Assembly: GCA_963800065.1 (NCBI GenBank)
Contig: CAWCZO010000010.1
Location: 310,001 to 374,000 of the forward strand
Direction: 5' to 3'
Source of the DNA: CAWJFJ01 sp963800065
GTDB taxonomy: Bacteria > Actinomycetota > Acidimicrobiia > Acidimicrobiales > UBA8190
DNA length: 64,000 nucleotides
Each line of letters starts with the position of its first letter. Position 1 is the first letter of the stretch. The translations under genes were made by a program, and so were the position numbers. The notes under the pieces are model-generated. The model saw only the letters and a list, made by a program, of their open reading frames with translations, did not search any database and had not been told where the DNA came from. Positions 47,161 to 56,079 of this stretch are shown here, one piece after another.

Positions 47161-48204
47161 TCATCGCGGGACCACCATGACCTTGCCGGCGATGCGACCG
47201 GTGGCCAGGTCCGAGAGGGCGACCGAGATGCCGTCGAGGCCGATGTCGTCGGGGGAGACGAGCAGCCCCACCGGGACCGCACCCGACGCCAGCAGCTCGA
47301 GCGCCTTCTCGAATCCGTCGGCGTCGTAGACGAACGACCCCGAGATCTCCAGCTCGTTCAGGATGAAGCGGTTGGGGTCGAACGAGGGGGCCTCGATGCC
47401 GGCGCCCACGAGGACGAGACGGCCGCCGCGCCGCAACTGGTGGAAGCCGGCCTCCATGGCCGCCTTCTTCCCCGAGCATTCGAGGACGACGTCGACGGCG
47501 CGCGGCGAGATGCGTTCGGGCTCCCAGGGCGGGTACGTCTCCAGGGCGTCGGGCGTGATGACCTCGGTCACCCCGAGGGCCAGGGCCAGGCGGCGCCGGG
47601 CCTCCCCCGGCTCGACCACGGTGACGGGGATCCGGCGGGCCACCAGGGCCACGATGGTGAGGGCGCCGATGGGGCCGGCGCCGAAGACCATGGCCGTGTC
47701 GCCGTCGGTGATGGCCGAGCGGGTGATGCCGTGGAGGGCCACGGCCAGGGGCTCGGCCAGCGCCGCGTCGCGTGCCGGGAGACCGGGGGGCAGGCGCAGG
47801 AGGGAGAGGGAGTTGACCAGGATGTACCGGGCGAAGGCGCCGTTGTCGCTGTGGACGTCGATGTTCCCCCGGCGGCGCTCGCACTGCGAGGGCTTGCCCT
47901 CGAGGCAGCGCCGGCAGGCGCCGCAGCGCGGCGAGGCGCCACCGACGACCTCGTCGCCGACCACCCAGTCGGCGATGCCCTCGCCCACGGCCGAGATGGT
48001 CCCCGTGAACTCGTGGCCGCCGACGAGACCGGGCTTGCCCCATCCTTCGAGCATCAGGTGGATGTCCGAGCCGCAGATCCCGCAGTGCCCCACCTCCACC
48101 AGGACCTGGCCCGGTCCCGGACGGGGGACGGGGCGCTGCTCCACCGCCACCTGGCCCGGGGCCCGGTAGACGGCCACCGGCATCTGCTCCGGAACGGCCG
48201 TCAC
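47161..48204 (-). CDS. Zinc-dependent alcohol dehydrogenase (sorbitol/threonine dehydrogenase-like)
   Basis: A 347-residue medium-chain dehydrogenase. CGICGSDIHLM and GGHEFTGTI bind the catalytic zinc, PRCGACRRCLEGKPSQC has the structural-zinc Cys set, and VFGAGPIGALTIVALV is the cofactor motif. It should oxidise a secondary alcohol with NAD(P). GTG 48204 overlaps the acyl-CoA dehydrogenase stop by 4 bases; ATG 48183 is an alternative. Its neighbours suggest the alcohol comes from an acyl-CoA pathway intermediate. Confidence 0.9.
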   Translation of the reverse strand: MTAVPEQMPVAVYRAPGQVAVEQRPVPRPGPGQVLVEVGHCGICGSDIHLMLEGWGKPGLVGGHEFTGTISAVGEGIADWVVGDEVVGGASPRCGACRRCLEGKPSQCERRRGNIDVHSDNGAFARYILVNSLSLLRLPPGLPARDAALAEPLAVALHGITRSAITDGDTAMVFGAGPIGALTIVALVARRIPVTVVEPGEARRRLALALGVTEVITPDALETYPPWEPERISPRAVDVVLECSGKKAAMEAGFHQLRRGGRLVLVGAGIEAPSFDPNRFILNELEISGSFVYDADGFEKALELLASGAVPVGLLVSPDDIGLDGISVALSDLATGRIAGKVMVVPR

Positions 48205-49361
48205 GCCGACGCCGCCGGTGTCCCCAGCCCGATCATCTGAGCCACCCGGGCCCGGTGGAGCGCGCCCGAGCCGAACATGGCGGCCGTCGTCTTCACCCGC
48301 TTCACGTACATGTGCATGTCGTGCTCCCACGTGTAGCCGATGCCGCCGAGGCACTGGATGCCTTCCTGGGCGATGAGCCTCTGGCAGTCGCTGACGCTGG
48401 CCTTGGCCGTGGCCACCGCCAGTTCACGCCGGTCGTCGTCCTCGGCGACGGTGAGGGCGGCGAAGTAGGTGGTGGCGCGGGCCGACTCGAGAGCCACGAA
48501 CATGTTGGCCATCTTGTGCTTGATGGCCTGGAAGGAACCGATCTTCACCCCGAACTGCTCGCGCTCACCGACATAGCGGTGGACGATGTCGAAGATGGCC
48601 TGGCACGTCCCCACCATCTCGGCCGAGAGGGCGGCGGTGGCCTCGTCCATGGCCCGGCGCAGCGCCGGGCCGCCGGACCCCGGTTCCCCGAGGACGCGTT
48701 CGTCGTCGACCCGGACGCCGTCGAGGACGACGGTGGCGTACTGGCGGCTGGCGTCGAGGCCGTGCATGGGCTCGGCCCGCACCGCCGATCCGGGGACCAC
48801 GAAGAGGGCGATCCCGTCGTGGCCGCCCCCCTCGGGCGACGGACCACCGACGCGGGCGGCCACCACGATCTCGTCGGCCCGGGCCCCGTCGAAGACGAAG
48901 TGCTTCTCCCCGTGGAGGACCCAGCCCCCACCGTCACGGGTGGCCGTGGTGGTGACGTCGGCACCGTCCCACGATCCCGACGCCTCGGCCACGGCCACCG
49001 TCCCCACCATGCCGTGGCGGGCCACCGCTCCGAGGAAGCGGGCCCGCTGGTCGTCGGAACCGGCGGCGCGCAGGGCCGGGACGAACTGGCCCGCCGTGGC
49101 CAGGAAAGGTGCCGGGGAGAGGACGCGGCCGAGCTCCTCGGCCACCACCGCCAGCTCCACGAACCCCAGGCCGATCCCGCCGTCGGACTCGGGGACGGTC
49201 AGGGCGGGCCAGTCCAGCTCGACCATCCGGGCCCACAGTTCGTCGGTGCCCTTCCCCTCCTCGATCACGGCCCGGACGAGCGACGGTGGGCACTCGCGTT
49301 CGAGGACGGCGCGGACCGAGGTCTGCAACTCGCGCTGGTCGTCGGACAGTTCCAGATCCAC
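48201..49361 (-). CDS. Acyl-CoA dehydrogenase, short C-terminus type
   Basis: A 386-residue acyl-CoA dehydrogenase starting DLELSDDQRELQTSVRAVLE. It shows FAVPESDGG-type VPESDGGIGLGFVELAVVAE in the N-terminal domain and GGIGYTWEHDMHMYVKRVK near the end, but no GTxEIQRN. It therefore belongs with 4698-5834 to the subunit type that normally needs a long-type partner. No long-type gene is in this operon, so the partner may be one of those at 5898, 15280 or 37806. The ribosome site GAGGAG precedes GTG 49361. The stop overlaps the alcohol dehydrogenase start. Confidence 0.9.
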   Translation of the reverse strand: MDLELSDDQRELQTSVRAVLERECPPSLVRAVIEEGKGTDELWARMVELDWPALTVPESDGGIGLGFVELAVVAEELGRVLSPAPFLATAGQFVPALRAAGSDDQRARFLGAVARHGMVGTVAVAEASGSWDGADVTTTATRDGGGWVLHGEKHFVFDGARADEIVVAARVGGPSPEGGGHDGIALFVVPGSAVRAEPMHGLDASRQYATVVLDGVRVDDERVLGEPGSGGPALRRAMDEATAALSAEMVGTCQAIFDIVHRYVGEREQFGVKIGSFQAIKHKMANMFVALESARATTYFAALTVAEDDDRRELAVATAKASVSDCQRLIAQEGIQCLGGIGYTWEHDMHMYVKRVKTTAAMFGSGALHRARVAQMIGLGTPAASA

Positions 49362-49378
49362 GCTGACTCCTCGGCCGC

Positions 49379-51484
49379 CTACGACGCCGCCGGTGAGACG
49401 ACCACCAGCGAGTCGACGGCCACCGCCCCCCGGGGACGGACCACGACGGGGTTGAGGTCGAGCTCGGCCAGACGGTCGCCGCAGGCGGCGGCCAGGCGGG
49501 CCACGGCCAGGACCACGTCCACCAGGGCCTTGATGTCGGCCTTGGCCTGACCACGGGCCCCCCGGAGAAGGGCGTAGCCGCGCAGGGACTTCACCATGTC
49601 CTCGGCGTCGCGCCGGTCGAGGGGGAGCGGTCGGACGGTGGCGTCGGAGAGGACCTCGGCGAAGACGCCGCCCGTCCCCACCAGGACGGCCGCCCCGTAG
49701 ACGGGGTCGCGCGTCACGCCCACGATCATCTCGACACCGCCGTCCACCTGCTGCTGGATCTGGACGCCCTCGATCACCGCCGTGCGTTTGGCCTTGGTGG
49801 CCCGGGTGACGAGCTCGGTGTAGACGGTCGACGCCTGCCCGGCCGTCGAGACGTCGAGGCGGACGAGACCGGCGTCGGACTTGTGGGGGAAGTCCGGTGA
49901 CGCGATCTTCATGACCACCGGGAACCCGATGCCCTTGGCCAGGCGGCCCGCCGCGGCCGCCGAGTGGGCCAGGCCTTCCCCGGCCAGGGGGACACCGAAG
50001 GCCTCGAGCAGGCGGCGCGAGGCGTCGGCCCCCAGGGGGCCACCGCGGCGACCGGCCTCGGACAGCGCGGCGGCGGCCGGCACCGGAAGCTTCGTCGACA
50101 TCTTCTTGCGGATCCGGAAGCTCGCCGAGGCCTCCTCGTAGCGGGCGAAGTTGCGCAGGGCGGCGAAGCAGTTCCGGAACGAACGGAACATGGGGATACC
50201 GGCGTCGATGAGGGTCGTGAACCCCTTCTCGTCGGTCTTGAAGGAGTTCCAGGTGACGACGATGGGCTTGGGGATCTCGTCGGCGAAGGCCACGATGTCG
50301 TCGGCGAACCGGTCGGTGAGCCGGCCCAGGGCCCCGGTGAGCCCGATGACGATGACGTCGACTTCGGGGTCGGCGGCGATGAGGTCGAAGACCCGCCGGC
50401 GGTCCTCCACGGGATTGGTGACGAGGAATTGGGCACCGTTGTCGACGGGATTGTCCACGGTGAGGTAGTCGGGGATCATCTCCCGCAACGCGGCGCGCGT
50501 CTTCTGGGTGAGGATGGGGACGGGGACCCCGGACGCCTCGGCCACCTCGGCCATGAGGGTGCCCGAACCGCCGGAGATGGAATAGAGACAGCACCGGGGA
50601 CCGGTCCCGGCCGGGAGCTTGGCGAAGAGGGCGGCCGTCTCCAGGAGCTCGTCGAGGTCGGAGACGCGGGTCACCCCGTACTGGCGGAAGAGGCCGTCGA
50701 CGACGGCGTCCGACCCGGCCAGGTGGCCGGTGTGGGAGGAGGCCATGCGGGTCCCCGCCGAGGTGGCCCCCATCTTGAGGGCCACGACGGGCTTGCGCTC
50801 GGCGTTGGCCGCCTCCAGGGCCCGGCGGAGCTTGGGCGGGTCGCGGAATCCCTCGAAGTACCCGGCGATGACGGCGGTGTCGTCGTCGTAGGCGTAGTAC
50901 TCGATGAAGTCGGCCGCCTCCAGGTCGAGCTCGTTGCCGGTGGGGACCCAGCGGGAGAAGGCGATGCCGAACTCCGTGCCCTGGACGATGGGGCGGCCCT
51001 GGTGGCCGGACTGGGTGACGAGCCCGATACGGCCGCCGCGCCGGCGGGGCGGCTCGGGGAGGACCTCGAAGGCGTTGGTGTTGGTGTTGGGGCCGAAGAC
51101 GCGGATGCCGTAGCGGGCCGCCATCTCGCCCACCTCGCGTTCGGCCGCCGCCCCCTTCTCGCCCACCTCGGAGAAACCGGCGGTGAAGATGAGGACGTAG
51201 GGGACGCCGTGCTTGCCGCACTCCTCGACCACCTTGGCCACCAGGCGGGTCCCCACGTTGATGACGGCCAGGGTGACGTCGGCGGGGATGTCGGTGACGT
51301 GTTCGTAGACCGGGATGTCGCCGATCTGGCCGCCCTTGGCGTTGACGAGGTACCACCGGTCGCCCCAGCGCTCGGCATGGGTCTTGCGGACGCGGGCGGG
51401 ATCGGCGTTGCGGTTGACCGAGCCCACGATGGCCACGGCCTTCGGGTGGAAGAACTCCTCGAGGTCGGTCCGCTGCTGCGCCAC
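49379..51484 (-). CDS. ADP-forming acyl-CoA synthetase (CoA-binding plus ATP-grasp)
   Basis: A 701-residue NDP-forming acyl-CoA synthetase with both halves fused. Domains in order: CoA-binding (FHPKAVAIVGSVNRN), the two succinyl-CoA-ligase-like domains with the phosphohistidine in SSHTGHLAGSDAVVDGLFRQ near residue 260, and an ATP-grasp domain with FPVVMKIASPDFPHKSDAGL. It activates an acid using ATP to ADP, or runs backwards to make ATP from an acyl-CoA. GTG 51484 follows a GGGGAGAGGGCAGC ribosome site. It is the second gene of the operon headed by operator candidate F. A second, energy-saving ligase type beside AMP-forming ones is notable. Confidence 0.9.
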   Translation of the reverse strand: MAQQRTDLEEFFHPKAVAIVGSVNRNADPARVRKTHAERWGDRWYLVNAKGGQIGDIPVYEHVTDIPADVTLAVINVGTRLVAKVVEECGKHGVPYVLIFTAGFSEVGEKGAAAEREVGEMAARYGIRVFGPNTNTNAFEVLPEPPRRRGGRIGLVTQSGHQGRPIVQGTEFGIAFSRWVPTGNELDLEAADFIEYYAYDDDTAVIAGYFEGFRDPPKLRRALEAANAERKPVVALKMGATSAGTRMASSHTGHLAGSDAVVDGLFRQYGVTRVSDLDELLETAALFAKLPAGTGPRCCLYSISGGSGTLMAEVAEASGVPVPILTQKTRAALREMIPDYLTVDNPVDNGAQFLVTNPVEDRRRVFDLIAADPEVDVIVIGLTGALGRLTDRFADDIVAFADEIPKPIVVTWNSFKTDEKGFTTLIDAGIPMFRSFRNCFAALRNFARYEEASASFRIRKKMSTKLPVPAAAALSEAGRRGGPLGADASRRLLEAFGVPLAGEGLAHSAAAAGRLAKGIGFPVVMKIASPDFPHKSDAGLVRLDVSTAGQASTVYTELVTRATKAKRTAVIEGVQIQQQVDGGVEMIVGVTRDPVYGAAVLVGTGGVFAEVLSDATVRPLPLDRRDAEDMVKSLRGYALLRGARGQAKADIKALVDVVLAVARLAAACGDRLAELDLNPVVVRPRGAVAVDSLVVVSPAAS

Positions 51485-51534
51485 CGCTGCCCTCTCCCCT
51501 GGATCTCGCTGTGTGACCGGGCCGGATCTGACGC

Positions 51535-52368
51535 TCAACCGGCCGGCGTCTCGCCCATGAGGACCGAGAAGTCGAGCCTGCTGGTGAGCATGCCGGCCGA
51601 GAACCCTCCGTCGGCGTAGATGTTGGCGCCGGTGATGTAGTTCGCCGCGTCGCTGTTCAGGAACACGACCACGTGGCCCTGCTCCTCGGGCGTGGAGTTC
51701 CGGCCCCAGAGGGGCTTGGGGAACTTGTCCATGAAGTCCTTGCCCATGGCGTTCTCGAACGACGGCATCATGGGCGTGGCCGTCGGTCCGGGGGCCGTCG
51801 AGTTGACGCGGATTCCCTTGGGGGCCAGGTCGAGGGCGGCGTGGAGGGTCCAGACGATGATGGCCTGCTTGGACAGGAGGTAACCCTCGCCCACCTGCTT
51901 GGGGTGGGCCTCGCACCAGGCCCTACCCTCGGCGTAGCCGGGGGTGGCGATGAGCTCGGCCACCTGGTCCAGGGTGTTCTCCCAGCCGTAGGCCCCGGCC
52001 GACGAGATGGTGACGACGCCCGAGCCCTCGGGCATGAGCGGGGCCACCAGACCGGTGAGGTGACGGGCGGCCACGAAGTTCACCAGCATGGTGTCGAGGC
52101 CCGAGAAGGGGGGGCCGGGGAGGCCGGCGCAATTGAACAGACCGTTGATCGGTCCGCCCAGATCCTTCACGGCATCGGCCATGGCCGACGGGTCGCGCAG
52201 GTCGACGGTCCGGAAGGAGGCCACGTCGACGGGGGGCTCCTTCAGGTCGAAGACGTGGACCTCGGCCCCCAGCTCGACCAGATCCCTGACGGCGGCCGCA
52301 CCCATGCCGGCACCGCCACCCCCGCTCACCAGAACCCGCTTGCCCTCGTAGCTCCACACGCTGGCCAT
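51535..52368 (-). CDS. Short-chain dehydrogenase/reductase, first gene of the six-gene operon
   Basis: A 277-residue SDR. The cofactor motif is VSGGGGAGMGAAA (a Gly-rich variant), NCAG replaces NNAG, and the active site is ISSAGAYG followed by YLLSKQ (Tyr-xxx-Lys). Compared with classical SDRs it has about 20 extra residues between Ser and Tyr. The ATG at 52368 follows GAGGGGAGAGACAGGCG. Operator candidate F lies 48 bases upstream. All five downstream genes (acyl-CoA synthetase, acyl-CoA dehydrogenase, alcohol dehydrogenase, VOC protein, LLM enzyme) are spaced 50 bases or less, so it leads one transcript. Confidence 0.9.
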   Translation of the reverse strand: MASVWSYEGKRVLVSGGGGAGMGAAAVRDLVELGAEVHVFDLKEPPVDVASFRTVDLRDPSAMADAVKDLGGPINGLFNCAGLPGPPFSGLDTMLVNFVAARHLTGLVAPLMPEGSGVVTISSAGAYGWENTLDQVAELIATPGYAEGRAWCEAHPKQVGEGYLLSKQAIIVWTLHAALDLAPKGIRVNSTAPGPTATPMMPSFENAMGKDFMDKFPKPLWGRNSTPEEQGHVVVFLNSDAANYITGANIYADGGFSAGMLTSRLDFSVLMGETPAG

Positions 52369-52416
52369 CGCCTGTCTCTCCCCTCGCTGTCCCCGTATCC
52401 GTCAGTGTGGGCAACC

Positions 52417-52430
52417 TGACACGGGCGTCA
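52417..52430. promoter_or_regulatory. Operator candidate F (TGAC-N6-GTCA)
   Basis: CTGACACGGGCGTCAG carries the core TGAC-N6-GTCA with both flanking bases, upstream of the six-gene operon starting at 52368. It overlaps the stop codon of the membrane protein gene at 52428. Half-sites GTCAGTGT (52401) and GTGTAGGTCA (52431) lie on each side, so there may be extra binding. Confidence 0.65.
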
Positions 52431-54197
52431 GTGTAGGTCAGGGAGGTCACGGCGCCCAACGGGCGGCGGCCACGCCGACCTGGACGACGACGTCCCGTCG
52501 GGTGGCGAGGAGGGCGCCCCGCGGGCGTGGGTCGTCCCCACCGGTAAGGGGGCGAAGCCGTCGGCCGAGACCGAGAGCGGATGGGGCCAGACCAGGACGC
52601 GGTAGGTACCCACGGTGTAGGTCCGGGCCACCGGCCCGAACGTCGCCGTGGCCGTGGCCGAATCGACGCCTCCCCACGGTCGGGCCGTGTTGAAGACCAG
52701 GAACTCGAAGGACTTGTCCGTGTACCAGGTGAGATCCGACTGCCTCTGGTAGCGCACGACCCTGCCGGCGGGAGTGGTGATGACCGGGCGGACGGTCACG
52801 GCACCGGCCGTCTCCACCGTGGTGATGGAGGCGCTCCAGTAGTCCCCGATCCCGTCGTGGAGCCGGTGGGTCTCCAGGAAGTGACCGAGCTGGACCGAGG
52901 GCTGCCCGGGTCGGGCGGCACTGACGGTGAACCCCAAGGCCGCCGCCAGACAGGCCACGACGGTGACCCCCGCCAGCGCTCCTCCCCGGCGCCACGGGAC
53001 CGACGTGACGGTGGAGGCCAGGTGACCGACCCATCGGCCGGCCAGGATGCTGCCGAAGATGACGGCGGCGGTCAGGTAGCGCAGATAGCCCGGATCGTTG
53101 CCGCTGGTGACGACCACGAACACGCCGAGATCGGCGATGAAGGCCAGCACGAGCAGGTCGTCGAGACGCCATGCGGCACCGGCGCCGTCGGGCGACGGGC
53201 GCCCCCTCACCGCGCCCCGGACGAGGGCCACGAGGGCCACGACCACGCCTCCCGCCACCACGAACAGCCCGAAGGCGTGGGCCAGCTGGAAGGCGGCCGG
53301 GGCGCTGCCGTTGCCGATGGGCCCGTTGCCGACGCCCAGCATGTCGGCGCCCCAGGTGGCCAGGTGTCCCACGTTCGCCACGGCCTGGGACGACGACGCC
53401 CGGGGGTGGGTGGTGTCGACGGTGAACGTACCGAGGGCGTCGGTTATCCGGCGGAGCACGCCGGCCAGGAGAAGGGCGGCGATGGCCGCGCTGACCTCGG
53501 GCATCCCGGAACGCCACCGCCGGGTGCGGAGCATGGCGACGACGCCCGCCACCAGAACCGGCGCCATCCCGAGGGCGATGATCTGGGCGTCACCGAGGGC
53601 ACCGGCGGCGAGGAGGGCGACGGCGACCGTCCAGCCCCGACCGAAGGCCCCCGATCGCAACCCGGCGAAGGCGATCAGACACCACAGCACCGTGCCCACG
53701 TGGAGCGGGCCCTGCAGGAAGAAGACGGCGAGGCTGTGGCTGGGAAGGGCCAGGAGGGCCAGGACGGTCGCGGCCGCGGCCACGGCGGCGATGCCGGTGC
53801 GGCCGACGCGCGCCAGCAGCGCGCCGACCAGGATCACCAACGCGGCGATGATCGACGGGACGAAGTGGAGCAGCATCGGACGCATTCCCGTCACGAGCTC
53901 GGTGAGGAGATAGAAGATGGCGTCCACGCTCCAGAACGAGTCCAGGGACAGCGACCAGCCGTGGAGCATGAGGTGGCCGGCGCTCATGGCCTGTCCCTCG
54001 AGGACGACGGTGGCGCCGTCGGAATCGGCGGCCGTGGCGTGCAGCGACGCCGTGTACAGCAGGGCGGTCAGAACGCCGAGGCCGGCCACGATCACCACCG
54101 ACCGGACGAGACGGTGGGAGCGGTTGGAGGCCCGGTCGGAGTCCGAAACGGCGGGCCGGAGCAGCGACACCCGGGTGAGGCCGGGGGCGCTCAGCAT
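52428..54197 (-). CDS. Polytopic membrane protein, probable GT-C-type (unknown function)
   Basis: A 589-residue protein with about 10-11 hydrophobic segments, the first at SVVIVAGLGVLTALLYTAS near residue 33. The following outer loop has SAGHLMLHGWSLSLDSFWSVD, with a charged/polar motif typical of GT-C lipid-linked glycosyltransferases, then helices such as LLHFVPSIIAALVILVGALLA and GTVLWCLIAFAGLRSG. The C-terminal 170 residues form a soluble outer domain (VETAGAVTVRPVITTPAGRV). The frame closes at the operator candidate F. Neither donor nor acceptor can be stated. ATG 54197 has no good ribosome site. It is divergent from 54329. Confidence 0.65.
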   Translation of the reverse strand: MLSAPGLTRVSLLRPAVSDSDRASNRSHRLVRSVVIVAGLGVLTALLYTASLHATAADSDGATVVLEGQAMSAGHLMLHGWSLSLDSFWSVDAIFYLLTELVTGMRPMLLHFVPSIIAALVILVGALLARVGRTGIAAVAAAATVLALLALPSHSLAVFFLQGPLHVGTVLWCLIAFAGLRSGAFGRGWTVAVALLAAGALGDAQIIALGMAPVLVAGVVAMLRTRRWRSGMPEVSAAIAALLLAGVLRRITDALGTFTVDTTHPRASSSQAVANVGHLATWGADMLGVGNGPIGNGSAPAAFQLAHAFGLFVVAGGVVVALVALVRGAVRGRPSPDGAGAAWRLDDLLVLAFIADLGVFVVVTSGNDPGYLRYLTAAVIFGSILAGRWVGHLASTVTSVPWRRGGALAGVTVVACLAAALGFTVSAARPGQPSVQLGHFLETHRLHDGIGDYWSASITTVETAGAVTVRPVITTPAGRVVRYQRQSDLTWYTDKSFEFLVFNTARPWGGVDSATATATFGPVARTYTVGTYRVLVWPHPLSVSADGFAPLPVGTTHARGAPSSPPDGTSSSRSAWPPPVGRRDLPDLH

Positions 54198-54328
54198 GGG
54201 GCGGGGGTTCGGGGCCGCAACGGCGCGTCACGGTCATGGCGCATCCCGGAGACGCTAGCGATCCGCGCCCGGGTCCATCGAACGCGGCCGTTATGGCACG
54301 GCGGCCCGGGCGTGGACATACTGAGCCG

Positions 54329-56074
54329 GTGCCGACGACTCAGGTGGCGGAGGAGCACGCCCGCACGGTCGGTCCCGTCGAGACCCCCGCCGCCCCTCGG
54401 GCCACCGAGCTGCTGTGGGTGATCGAGCGGGGCGCCTGGAGCGTGGTGTGGATCGCCGTGGTGGCCGCCGGCGTCGGACTGTGGGGGTTCTGGTGGTGGT
54501 CGCCGGCCGTCGCCGTCCTGGCCCCCCTGATGATCGTGGTCGGCATCCTGGCGTTCGCCTGGTGCTGGATCACGAAGAGTCCCCGGTCACCGCTCTTCCA
54601 GGGGGCCGGGTTGGCGTCGGTGATCCTCATGGTGGTGTTCCCTCAGGCCATCGAGATCAACACGCGGAGGTTCTATACCACCGACGCCGCCGCCTTCGAC
54701 CAGGTGGCGGCGCGGGCGCTGGTGCACGGCGCCGATCCATACGTGGTGTCGATGTCGTCGGCGGCGCGGATGTTCAGTGCGCCGGCGCGCTTTTGGACGT
54801 ACACCGTGGGCGGAGGCCACGTCTCGCATTTCTCGTATCCGGCGGGCTCGGTCCTCCTCGATGCCGCCGCCATGGCCTTCGGCTTCCGTCACATGGTGGT
54901 GGACTGGGTCGATCTCGGCGCCTGGCTGGTCACCATCGTCCTCGTGTTCGCCCTCGTCCCGACGTCGCTCCGGTGGCTGGCGGCGCTCCTGGGGCTGACC
55001 CCGCTGCTGTTGGGGACCTTCTCCGCCGGTGGGACCGACGCCATGTACCTGCCGTTCCTGGTGCTCGCCGTCTGGAGGTGGGACCGGTTCGGCGAGGACC
55101 GCCGGGCCGGACTGGCCCGGTGGATGGGGCCGGTGGCCCTGGGGCTGGCCTGCGCCGTGAAACAGACCCCGTGGTTCTGTCTGCCTTTCCTGACGATCGG
55201 CATCTACCTCGAAGCGCGACGCCGCGGACGCCCGGCCGCTCGCCTCTGCCTGCGCTACGTGTCCACCGTCGTGGCCGTCTTCGCCGTCGTGAACGCCCCG
55301 TTCGTCGTCTGGCAACCGGCAGCGTGGTGGCGCGGTGTCCTGATCCCCCTGACCGGCGGGCTCGTCGCCGGTGGTCAGGGGCTGGTGACGTTGGCCACCC
55401 ACGGCGTGACCGGAGGCGTCGACCTCACCATGCTCAGCGTGGCGGGGGGCCTGACCCTGGTGGCGGTGGTCACCGGCTTCGTCGTCTGGTACCCGTCGCT
55501 CAAGCGCTGCTGGCCCGTGCTGGTGACGCTCCCCTTCTTCTTCGCCCCCCGGAGCCTGGCCACCTATCTCGTCGACCTCTTTCCCGTCGCCCTGGTGGCC
55601 GCCGTCTCCGTTGCCGGCGTGGCCCGGCCGGCACCGTCGGCCCGGGAGAAGCCGGTCCACCGCCCACCGCGGCGGGCCGTGGCCGTGGTGGCCGGGCCCT
55701 GCCTGGGTGCCCTGGCGGCGGCGGCCCTGGCCTTCGCCGGGGCACCGCTGCAGCTGGCCGTGAGCGGCGTGGTCACCTCCCACGGCGGTCGGCAGCTCGA
55801 CGCCGTCACCGTCGCCGTGGTCAATCGGACCGCCACCACCCTGACGCCCCACTTCATGGTGAACACGGGCTCGAATCCCGACGGGTTCTGGGCGCCCCAC
55901 GGGGGCGGTCAGGTCGTGCTCGGACCCCACCGCTCGGCCACGGTCACCCTGTACCCTCCCGCCGCCACCACCTCGCCCCAGAAGGGGGCCCGGTGGTTGG
56001 TGGAGGCCTACACCGGCTCGCGGCTGAGCACCTCGGGGGCCGATCCCTTCCCCCCGGCGGGGCGCCGCTCCTGA
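54329..56074 (+). CDS. Polytopic membrane protein (glycosyltransferase 87-like or unknown)
   Basis: A 581-residue membrane protein with about 10 hydrophobic segments (AWSVVWIAVVAAGVGLWGFW near residue 30 onward). The first outer loop has FYTTDAAAFDQVAARALVHG with acidic residues, and later LPFLVLAVWRWDRFGEDRR and CAVKQTPWFCLPFLTIGI, which resemble the GT87 (DUF2029) mannosyltransferase pattern. The last 130 residues are a soluble beta-rich outer domain (VAVVNRTATTLTPHFMVNTG). The GTG at 54329 lies 6 bases after -10 CATACT (54317-54322), so it is preferred to upstream ATG 54236 or 54293. It converges on the SDR at 56080 with 5 bases between stops. Confidence 0.65.
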   Translation: MPTTQVAEEHARTVGPVETPAAPRATELLWVIERGAWSVVWIAVVAAGVGLWGFWWWSPAVAVLAPLMIVVGILAFAWCWITKSPRSPLFQGAGLASVILMVVFPQAIEINTRRFYTTDAAAFDQVAARALVHGADPYVVSMSSAARMFSAPARFWTYTVGGGHVSHFSYPAGSVLLDAAAMAFGFRHMVVDWVDLGAWLVTIVLVFALVPTSLRWLAALLGLTPLLLGTFSAGGTDAMYLPFLVLAVWRWDRFGEDRRAGLARWMGPVALGLACAVKQTPWFCLPFLTIGIYLEARRRGRPAARLCLRYVSTVVAVFAVVNAPFVVWQPAAWWRGVLIPLTGGLVAGGQGLVTLATHGVTGGVDLTMLSVAGGLTLVAVVTGFVVWYPSLKRCWPVLVTLPFFFAPRSLATYLVDLFPVALVAAVSVAGVARPAPSAREKPVHRPPRRAVAVVAGPCLGALAAAALAFAGAPLQLAVSGVVTSHGGRQLDAVTVAVVNRTATTLTPHFMVNTGSNPDGFWAPHGGGQVVLGPHRSATVTLYPPAATTSPQKGARWLVEAYTGSRLSTSGADPFPPAGRRS

Positions 56075-56079
56075 GCCGG

